Source of the DNA: Talaromyces rugulosus
Taxonomy: Eukaryota; Ascomycota; Eurotiomycetes; Eurotiales; Trichocomaceae
Direction: 5' to 3'
Assembly (NCBI RefSeq): GCF_013368755.1
Contig: NC_049564.1
Span: forward strand, 2,984,001 to 3,048,000
DNA length: 64,000 nucleotides
Positions 56,676 to 64,000 of the stretch are shown here, piece after piece. The translations under genes were made by a program, and so were the position numbers. The notes beneath the pieces are model-generated. The model saw nothing but the letters and a program-made list of their open reading frames with translations. It did not search any database and was not told the DNA's origin. The number at the start of each line of letters is the position of its first letter. Within the stretch, counting starts at the first letter, position 1.

Positions 56676-57720
56676 TATGCTATCGCTTTGGAAATTTTTT
56701 CTTTCTTTTCCTCTTTCCGGCAACCCTCGGTCTACGCAAAATCCGACTTGGTCGCATTGACATTGACCACATCGTCCACAATCTCCCTTCCATCTCCATT
56801 TCAGCATGTTAGAAAACTGTATCATATTATATGAGCGGCCGAGTCCGCTGTTGTTGGGTCATTGCATAGCATGGCGTTTATTTTGGATTTCCTTTGTCGC
56901 AGCCGTGGCCGCAGACTCGTTTCCCAAGCCCTGGCCGATCAGGATGGACAGTATATATGAGCGTCCAAGGATATAATAGGTATTGGGTCTGCGGTGACAA
57001 TCGTGCTACTTTTCACCTTGTGATCTTAGTGTAATATACTATGAATTTGAGAATGATAAAAAGACCTTGACAGGTACAATCTGTTCCAGTTAATCATATA
57101 GAAATAACAACAACATATAAAGCAACTCCACGCGATATTCTGTGTCAATTGCTCCGCTTTGTCATCTTGGCTTCCGGCCTCCGGATTGCTGCACGGCTTT
57201 GTCCCACCCCACGTGTATTCTCACCACATTCCAATTTACGGTTCATGGCAGCACGGCCTGCCCAGTTTCCCACCAAACCCAGGATCTAGAAATAGGTGGA
57301 GTATCATCCCGGCTAATTCCTAATATCGGCGACCTCAACAGCGATCGCCGCGCCCTTTTCAAAGGATGGCGCCATCGGCCGGGCCCCGCGGGGGCTGTCG
57401 AGGCAGCATGCAACGGTCTCATCCAAGCCAGGGACAGAAAGCTCCAGGACCTGATCCCAATCTCGCAAATTCTTGGTTCGATCAAGACCGTGCACTATAC
57501 TTCTCCAGATTGGGCATGGTTTCCTGATTTATAAGTGCGTGGTTGCCAGATCGGTCTTATCGGAACAGTTATTCCTTATCGGGAATTTTTCTCGCCTCTG
57601 GAGAATACAAATTGCCCCTCCACCCTTTGGTTTTCTGTCCATTCCCCATACTCTACAGATTGCTCCCGACAGTGTTTTGGGAGGGTTCAACGGTATTTTT
57701 AATTACCAAAAATCCAAGAC
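56676..57720. other. intergenic, pam16 3' flank and ara2 promoter
   Basis: A 130-codon open frame at 57142-57534 gives cysteine- and proline-scattered text without family similarity and is probably chance. TTTGGTTTTC and AT-rich leader precede the next ATG. Nothing else seen. Confidence 0.4.
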
Positions 57721-58992
57721 ATGGGTCGTCCGGCGACTCCCCTTTCTCAAGAGCTGCCACCGCTCATCCTCGGCACCGCTACGTTTAACCACCAGTATAA
57801 CGAAGACCCCTTTGCTCTGCCGACGACGACTATCGTTCACCGCGCGCTATCCTCGGGGATCAGAGCCTTTGATACTTCACCATACTATGGCCCCTCCGAA
57901 GAGCTACTCGGCCGTGCTCTAAACACCGACTGTGTCCAGCGAGACTTTCCCCGCCACACATATCGTATACTGACAAAGGTGGGCCGGATCGCGGGTTCTT
58001 CGTTTGACTATTCTCCCGCGTTTGTTAGGTTCAGTATCAATCGAAGCCTGCAGAGATTTGGGACGAATTACTTGGATGTCGTGTACTGCCATGATGTGGA
58101 ATTTGTCAGCCCTCAAGAGGTAGTCGGCGCTGTGCGGGAACTTCGTCGAATTCGCGACACTGAGGGGACAGTGCGATATATTGGTATTTCAGGATACCCG
58201 GTGGATGTGCTGTGTTCCCTGGCAGAGCTTGTTTTGAAAGAGACTGGCGAACCTCTGGATGTGGTCATGTCATACGCCAATTATACGCTGCAAAACACCT
58301 CACTCTTGACCCAGGGTTTACATCGTCTTCGTGCCGCCGGTGTGGATGTCGTTCCTAATGCGTCTCTTTTGGGGATGGGCTTACTACGGAACCAGGGCGT
58401 GCCTGTTGGAGCCCACGGCGAATGGCATCCCGCGCCTAATGGGCTGAGATCTATTATTCACAAGGCTAGCGAATGGGTGAACTCCAGAAACGAAAAGCTT
58501 GAGAAAATCGCCATCCGCTATGGACTGGAGTCTTGGGGGCAAAAGGGATCTTCTGTCGGGGCTTCGGGTCATCCCCTCGAATCGGTAGACCCGGCTACAG
58601 CCCATCTCAGCACTGGTCAACGCCTCGGGGTCAGCGTTTTGGGAGTCAGTTCTTTGCAAGAACTAGAGCAGTGTCTACAGATATACCGGGAGGTCCTGGA
58701 TAGTTCCACGATTGTCACTGATGACGAAAACAAGTCAACTCTATCGCCTCAATTAGCCGAATTTGTGTCCAGTATACGTGCGACTCTTGGCCCTGAATGG
58801 GTTGACTATGCATGGCCAAGCCCTGGAGCCGACTTTGTCAATGTCCTTCCAGATAGTCATGCCAGCTTTTTGAAAGAGCAGGTCGGCTATCTGTCACAGA
58901 ATACACACATCACTGCTGTTGCCGAAAAGGCAGAAAATGTGACGGTCAATGTAGACGAGGTCAAGGAGGCACTAACGCCACCTCGCGCGTGA
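57721..58992 (+). CDS. ara2: D-arabinose 1-dehydrogenase, Ara2-type aldo-keto reductase
   Basis: NAD+-dependent dehydrogenase that oxidises D-arabinose (or L-galactose in plants) toward erythroascorbate. Single exon, 423 aa, about 80-90 residues longer than yeast Ara2; part of the extra length is an insert rich in G, S and K before QRLGVSVLGVSS. The AKR tetrad fits: Asp in IRAFDTSPYYGPSE, Tyr in SPYYG, Lys in YRILTKVGR and His in VVYCHDVE. GTVRYIGISGYP and the strand VVMSYANYTLQN are Ara2-group blocks. The start MGRPATPLSQELPPLILGTA matches family N-termini. Tandem to the methyltransferase, no shared promoter. Confidence 0.87.
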   Translation: MGRPATPLSQELPPLILGTATFNHQYNEDPFALPTTTIVHRALSSGIRAFDTSPYYGPSEELLGRALNTDCVQRDFPRHTYRILTKVGRIAGSSFDYSPAFVRFSINRSLQRFGTNYLDVVYCHDVEFVSPQEVVGAVRELRRIRDTEGTVRYIGISGYPVDVLCSLAELVLKETGEPLDVVMSYANYTLQNTSLLTQGLHRLRAAGVDVVPNASLLGMGLLRNQGVPVGAHGEWHPAPNGLRSIIHKASEWVNSRNEKLEKIAIRYGLESWGQKGSSVGASGHPLESVDPATAHLSTGQRLGVSVLGVSSLQELEQCLQIYREVLDSSTIVTDDENKSTLSPQLAEFVSSIRATLGPEWVDYAWPSPGADFVNVLPDSHASFLKEQVGYLSQNTHITAVAEKAENVTVNVDEVKEALTPPRA

Positions 58993-59419
58993 GGTTTTTA
59001 CAATGTACATATTGTCATACTTGAGGTTTGAGGCATTTTCTCACTCCTATATACATAAGTGGATTTGCAGGGTGGGTCCGTTCTTTCATAAGACTAGATA
59101 GTTGCGTTTTATACATTCTCAACATAAACACATTAAGCCATTAGAAAAACAACATCTGCGGGGTTATCAATCAGATAAACCAGTTCCGATCATCGGCATC
59201 GGTGATGCTTGCCCGATCAGGCCGGAGTGGAGCATATCCACGCAAGCTGCTGCTGCGACTATATCCGACAAACACAACTAATCGAGCAGGACGCGCCGAC
59301 GTCGATGGAGGGGTCTTTTGTATATATTTCGAGAGAGGCCTTGCAGAAATGTTGTCTTCAATTTCCTCTCTACTATTCATTCCCAAATAAACCGCCATCG
59401 ACATTTTGAAACATCGACC
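58993..59419. other. intergenic
   Basis: Ara2 3' flank, then the methyltransferase promoter; TTGTATATATTTCG near 59319 is a possible TATA box about 100 bp upstream of the ATG. No gene recognised. Confidence 0.4.
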
Positions 59420-60393
59420 ATGCCCAAACCAACGGTTCCCTTTGTAGGCTCTTACGATGTATGTACTACTGCCAATCTTTCTCTCTCTCTCTCTCTTTTT
59501 CTTCTAAAAATCAATACCACAAATTCTAATCTCAATGCATAGGACCTGCGAGAGCTCCATCTCCTCCACCACATCTTCTCCCTCCCACAACTCGACTCCA
59601 TCCGCAACAACCCCAAAGCCGTGCTGGCCGCGATTGACGACTTTGTGCAAGTGACCGAGAAGCGCCTGATGACCATCGGCCCCAACAAGGGCGCCTTCAT
59701 CGGCCAGTTAATCCACGACCACAAGCCCTCGACGGTGATTGAACTCGGTGGCTTTGTGGGCTACTCTGCCATCTTGTTTGGCGATGCGCTGCGCGCAGCC
59801 GGCGGGAAACGCTATCTCAGCCTGGAGATTAACCCGGTCAATGCGGCCATTGCGAATCAGCTGGTTGAGTTGGCTGGGTTGCGGGATATTGTGACTGTGC
59901 TTGTGGCGCCGAGTCACAAGAGTATTGCGCGGCTGGTGAAAGAGAATGAGATTGATAGTATTGAGTTTCTGTTTGTCGATCACTGGAAGGATCGCTATGT
60001 GTACGACCTGTGGCTGATTGAGAGTCTCGGACTGTTGAAGCCGGGTGTCTCGGTGATTGCGGCCGATAACTGCATTGTTCCGGGGGCGCCAGATTATCTC
60101 GCGTGGGTGAGGGCATCACCAGCTGAAAAAGCAGTGCAGTTGAAGGAACACCAGTTCCCGGAAAGTGTACTGCAAGGTGCCGACTTGACCAAGGCTATCA
60201 AGTCCGGAGCGGAGAATGTAGAGTTGGAGAATGTTCCTGGGGATCCAAGTTATCTTTATGAGACCAGTCTTACCAAGTTTGACATGGGCTCTGGACGGAC
60301 TGTAAGTGCTTTCTATATACATTTCTGATATATCGCTCTACTAACATTTTACAGGATGGCGTCGAAGTCAGTAAGGTGGTTGGGAAAGAATGA
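59420..60393 (+). CDS. catechol O-methyltransferase-like SAM enzyme
   Basis: Class I SAM-dependent O-methyltransferase resembling COMT. Exons 59420-59458, 59543-60301 and 60355-60393 give 278 aa. The SAM loop is VIELGGFVGYSAILFGDAL, followed by YLSLEINPVNAAIANQLVEL, with an acidic residue for the ribose. FLFVDHWKDRYVYDLWLIES and the Asp-Asn pair in VIAADNCIVPG fit the Mg2+-binding positions of COMT. The first 13-residue exon ends SYD and joins DLRELHLLHHIF; the short last exon encodes DGVEVSKVVGKE. Cytosolic; a catechol or flavonoid-like substrate is likely but not shown. No secondary-metabolite genes adjoin it. Confidence 0.88.
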
Positions 60394-60723
60394 TTGCATA
60401 AGATATCAATTGACGATGGAGAATTTATTTGTACTGCAGGCTTATCTTGAAATTTACGAGTTTTCTAACACTTTTGAAGTAAAATCACAATTAGAACAAG
60501 CGAGAATTTGAAGGTTCATAGAGAATAATATATAAAGGTTATATATAGAAAGACGAAATTCTAACTGTAGCTGTCGCAATATGCTAACTCGGATAATCCG
60601 ACATATACAGTGGGGGTCCTGTCCGGGTAAATGTTTAAGCATATTAGCATCCCACCTCGACCCCCACACCCCACCAATCTAGAGTAATACATACGGCCTT
60701 AATTTCTCCGGATATACGGCGGC
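60394..60723. other. convergent intergenic region
   Basis: AT-rich 3' flanks of the methyltransferase and the FAH-family gene. Nothing else seen. Confidence 0.4.
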
Positions 60724-61844
60724 CTATTGCTCGTTCTCAAACCGAGTCACCAGCGTTCCAACATGGGGGTCCAGCGTGACGCGGAATTCTTCACCAGCCT
60801 TGAGGAATTGTGGAGGCTTCTTTGCGGCGCCAACGCCTGGCGGAGTACCTGTGAGAATGACGGTGCCGGGTAGTAGGGTTGTGCCTTGTGAGAGGAAGCT
60901 GACAAGTTGCGATACGCTGAAGATCATGTCTCTGTGAGGGTTTGAATTAGCTTTAGGTTCGTGATGTAGAATACGTACCATGGAACAAAGACAAACTTAC
61001 GTGAGAGGACAATCTTGGACGACGGTGCCGTTTCTGGCTCCAGTAATCCGGAGTTTGGCTGCATCGGGGACGAGGGACGACGACGCGACGACAGGGCCTA
61101 GCGATGGAACAATTAGAACACATGTTACTAGAAGAAAACAGAAAAACAAACCTAGCGGGCATGCACTGTCGAATCCTTTGGAAAAACACCACTGGCTTTG
61201 GTTTGTCTGTGACGTTCGGCTGGAGACGTCGTTGGCGGCCGTGTATCCAAGCACATAGTTGAGAGCATCAGCCTCGGAGACATCCTTTGCGGTCTTGCCG
61301 ATAATAATCGCTAATTCTGATTCGTAGTCTCCGGTGTTGTCCTTTTGCGTAATTTTGGGCAGGATTGACGGTGCTGGCCAGGGATCCGCGAGAGAAGTGG
61401 CTGGTTTGAGGAAGACTGTAGGGAGTTCTGGAATGGCGAGTCCCATCTCTGCTGCGTGGGAGGTGTACTGTTTGTTTATTTTCAGATCAGCCTGCAGAAA
61501 TATTTGCAGAGGAGGAGTTTATTACATTCAAGCCAATGCATCTGATCGTTCCGACTTCGCTTTGCGCCAACGGCGAAAGAACTGTTTTGATGCTTTCGAC
61601 GTTTCCAGTTTTCTCGCCCGGGGCCAGAATAGACGATCCTGAGAACCGGTTTACTTGGACATCTTTGCCCTCGTAGAGAGCTAGCCCGACATCAACCTTC
61701 GGGTCGACTGGTTCTCCAACAAAGACTTTGGAGGCATCGGACTTGGGCACGAAGCGAACGATACCTGGATGAGTAGATTAGTAGTGGGCCACGTAAAAGA
61801 GAACATTTCAATGTTTCAAACTCACGAGAAAATGACGACGCCAT
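60724..61844 (-). CDS. fumarylacetoacetate hydrolase (FAH) family protein
   Basis: Metal-dependent FAH-superfamily enzyme, which acts on acylpyruvate-type or related keto acids. Five exons (61844-61826, 61764-61526, 61467-61152, 61097-61001, 60931-60724) give 292 aa. A 19-nt first exon (MASSFS plus one base) joins [12 protein letters not shown]. The divalent-metal ligands are in order: [12 protein letters not shown] (Glu, Glu) and [12 protein letters not shown] (Asp). [12 protein letters not shown] is the C-terminal signature. Unlike true fumarylacetoacetase it is short, so it belongs with the FAHD1/isomerase-decarboxylase-like members. Tyrosine or homogentisate cluster genes are not adjacent. 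Divergent from the small gene at 62110. Confidence 0.88.
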
Positions 61845-62109
61845 TGTAGCTAAATTGCGCAACATGGAAACAAAAGTGACAGTTATGCTTTTTTGGGGGG
61901 AAGAGGAAAGTTGTAAATAGTTATCTATTGTAAGAAACCGTCAACGGAGACAAGACCGGCGGAACGGAGGGGCGGCAAAAGTCTTATCCCCAGGCCCAGT
62001 GTGGGGAACCGGCAGCTGGCAAACCGCTATATATATCTCTGGCAGTAACTACTAGTAGAAAAATTACTGCAGAAAACAACATTCAATACTTCCCCTGTAC
62101 TCATTCGTC
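61845..62109. promoter_or_regulatory. bidirectional promoter, FAH-family gene / small gene
   Basis: 265 bp separate two divergent start codons. GCTATATATATCTC lies at about 62021-62034, 75-90 bp upstream of the plus-strand ATG, and is a probable TATA box for that gene. Confidence 0.5.
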
Positions 62110-62594
62110 ATGTCAGAAACACAGCCAAAAGGCCCTTTCCGGCTCGTCACCGTCAACACTGCGCCTGAGAGAGCCAAGAGACTGATTGGCCGCCTGGTCG
62201 AGGCGCTCAAGGATCGCTATACGATTCTCTACGTGGCCAACTGCGAAAGTGTGTTTCACTGTCTTTTTTTTTTTCAATGCTGTTTATTAACGTGTTACCC
62301 ACAGAGATCGAAGAGGTTGAGCCCAAGGTCAAAGAACATCAACCCGACGTGCTGGTAGCGTCTTCCCCGAACACCTAATGTTGTCTGGTCTGTCTAACAC
62401 CAAACCAGTTCTGCGCCTCCATGTGGACGGCTGAAGAAGCAGAGGGAATTATTGCTACAGCAAAGAGACTCCGTCCCGGTATCAAAACACACGCCATCCC
62501 TCACGGCCTGCAAGTTGAGCGGGGTCCGGATGCTATTGTCGAGTATTTGGTGGAAAATGTGCCCAAGTTGTTGGATGAGCCTGTCGAGCAATAA
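62110..62594 (+). CDS. small protein of unknown function, alpha/beta-like
   Basis: I do not recognise a named family. Exons 62110-62248, 62305-62354 and 62409-62594 give 124 aa; each junction keeps frame. Alternating strands and helices are suggested (FRLVTVNTAPERAKRLIGRL, YTILYVANCEKIEEVEPKVK, VLFCASMWTAEEAEGIIATA, IKTHAIPHGLQVE). This looks like a small flavodoxin- or receiver-like fold, but no catalytic signature is visible. Three exons with clean splicing argue for a real gene. It shares a 265-bp promoter with the FAH-family gene, so co-expression is plausible. Confidence 0.75.
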
Positions 62595-62793
62595 TAAGGG
62601 CTAGAAGGGAACTTTTTAGTCGTCAATGATTTTATTGAGTACACCTAGTTAGATACAGATTTATTGCATTCTTTATTTAAACCAGAAAAACAAGAAGAAA
62701 TAAGATATAAATCCTTATCATCACGTGCCTCCCTTATCGGGGCCTGGATTCTTTTCCGCGATAAACAACCAAGTCTCATCAACCCAACCAACT

Positions 62794-64000
62794 ATGAGTC
62801 ATTCAAGACGCAAAATGATCTTGTCGATGCCGCTCAGAAGCACAACGCGGCAATGCTGGAGCAGTCAGAGAAGACTCTTCTCTGCATCTGCTTCGCTTCC
62901 TGTGGAGTTGTCCTACCAACTAATTGAGCCCCCGTCGGCCCAAGACACGAAGCGCAATGGGCAACCAATAGTTTTTATGCATGGATTGTTTGGCTCGAAA
63001 AGGAATAATCGAAGCATAAGCAAGTACGTTTTTTCTTGGCTGACATACACCTGTAAGAGAAGTAACTCACGCTTGAACAGAGCTCTGGCACGCGACTTGA
63101 ACCGTAACATCTACATCGTCGTAAGTATTTATTTTCTGGAAGCACTCGTGTAAAACGGAGAGCTTGTGGTTAACGTGTGATTAGGACCTTCGAAATCACG
63201 GGGACACAGGCCATTCCCCAGGGCACACGTATACCCATATTGCAGATGATGTTGCACAATTCATCAAACAGCATCGCCTAGGGAAGACTGTTCTAATTGG
63301 CCATTCCATGTATGTCCATCATCACGCATGAGGGTTATCTTCTAACTATACTAGGGGTGCCAAAACTGCCATGACCCTGGCACTGCAATCTCCGGAAACA
63401 ATCACAGGCTTGATTCCTGTTGACAACGCCCCGGTCAATGCTGGATTAGGTTCCTCTTTCTTTGAATACGTCAAGGGTATGAGAGAAATCGAAGCTGCGC
63501 GTGTGGCCAAAACTAGCGAGGCTGATAAGATCTTGACCAAATATGAGCCTGTAACTATTGACCAGGAAAAAAAAAAAACCGAAACAGCCAGCTTTACTAA
63601 CTTTTATGATAGTCCCTCCCAATCCGCCAATTTCTTTTGACAAACCTCATCCGTGACCCTGACAATGATAACAAAACAATGAAATTCCGAGTGCCCCTAG
63701 ACACTCTGGGGTCTGCTCTTGACCACATGGCCGATTTCCCTTTTAGCCAGAGCGACCCGGGGGCCACGTACAACGGGCCAACGCTGTTTGTTCGCGGTCT
63801 GCAGAGTACATATGTCGGCGAGAAGACTATTCATGCTATCAGAAAGTTTTTCCCAAACGCCCAAATCGCCGATATTGAAGCAGGGCACTGGGTTATTTCA
63901 GAGAAGCCTGAAGAGTTCAGACAAGGTCCGTTTCTATCTTCTTTTTTCTTTGAAAAAAGTGTATGTAGCTAACGAGGGATACTCATTTAGCGGTGCTCAA
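62794..64000 (+). CDS. ABHD11/Imo32-like mitochondrial alpha/beta hydrolase (3' end outside window)
   Basis: Alpha/beta-hydrolase-fold protein of the mitochondrial ABHD11 group. Exons 62794-63023, 63081-63120, 63185-63309, 63355-63550, 63613-63925 and 63991 onward; the end lies beyond the right edge. The N-terminus is basic and Ser-rich (SHSRRKMILSMPLRSTTRQC, then RRLFSASAS), typical of a mitochondrial presequence. The oxyanion block is VFMHGLFGSKRNN, DLRNHGDTGHSPGHTYTHIA follows, and the nucleophile elbow GHSMGAKTAM spans an intron. Splicing after YEP onto SLPIRQFLLTNLIRD restores the family sequence and removes a false stop. The catalytic His is probably in DIEAGHWVISEKPEEF. ATG 62815 is an alternative start. 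Confidence 0.9.

Noticed and set aside
57142..57534. A 130-codon open frame between pam16 and ara2
   Set aside because: No homology that I can recognise, no splice partners, and composition like untranslated DNA. A lineage-specific gene cannot be excluded without transcripts.
59420..61844. Methyltransferase plus FAH-family gene as part of a secondary-metabolite cluster
   Set aside because: No polyketide synthase, peptide synthetase, terpene cyclase or cluster regulator is seen nearby; neighbours are housekeeping genes.

Overview
This window looks like a chromosome arm of a filamentous ascomycete, most likely Eurotiomycetes (Aspergillus/Penicillium/Talaromyces-like). The evidence is short (about 45-70 nt) GT-AG introns, dense genes on both strands without operons, and protein families typical of that group: Bbc1/Mti1, Mrp51, a CYP52-like P450, a dysferlin-domain peroxin, myo-inositol oxygenase and a full TOR kinase. 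Exon joins were read by hand, from splice consensus plus frame and family continuity. No database was consulted.

Layout. 0.8-6.3 kb: kynureninase, AP-1 beta adaptin, EMC4. 6.8-8.6 kb: an MFS exporter. 9.4-17.3 kb: Bbc1, the CTD phosphatase Rtr1/RPAP2, ribosomal protein S17 and the mitoribosomal protein Mrp51. 17.7-27.4 kb: an extended SDR and, divergently, the six-exon TOR kinase gene. 27.9-34.7 kb: a TMEM135-like membrane protein, an aldo-keto reductase divergent from myo-inositol oxygenase, and a CYP52-like P450. 35.4-43.1 kb: two large, mostly disordered proteins, the first with a BTB-like domain and a (TTC)27 tract next to its start. 43.1-49.4 kb: a gene-poor region ending in a small island that carries three copies of a short repeat, a kinase-like gene without its catalytic loop, and a Cys/His-rich protein with repeated LQDY-type modules and a frameshift. 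49.5-64 kb: an SDR-like protein, a cytosolic 5'-nucleotidase-like enzyme, a dysferlin-domain peroxin, Pam16, Ara2-type aldo-keto reductase, an O-methyltransferase, a FAH-family hydrolase, a small conserved protein and an ABHD11-like hydrolase that runs off the right edge.

How the genes fit together. Most are housekeeping genes for growth control (TOR, S17, Mrp51, Rtr1), membrane traffic (AP-1, EMC, Bbc1) and organelle biogenesis (Pam16, peroxin, TMEM135-like), with scattered catabolic enzymes. The divergent aldo-keto reductase/inositol oxygenase pair is the only plausible small pathway unit. I see no secondary-metabolite backbone gene, CRISPR array, or intact transposon. The least explained part is 46.4-49.4 kb.
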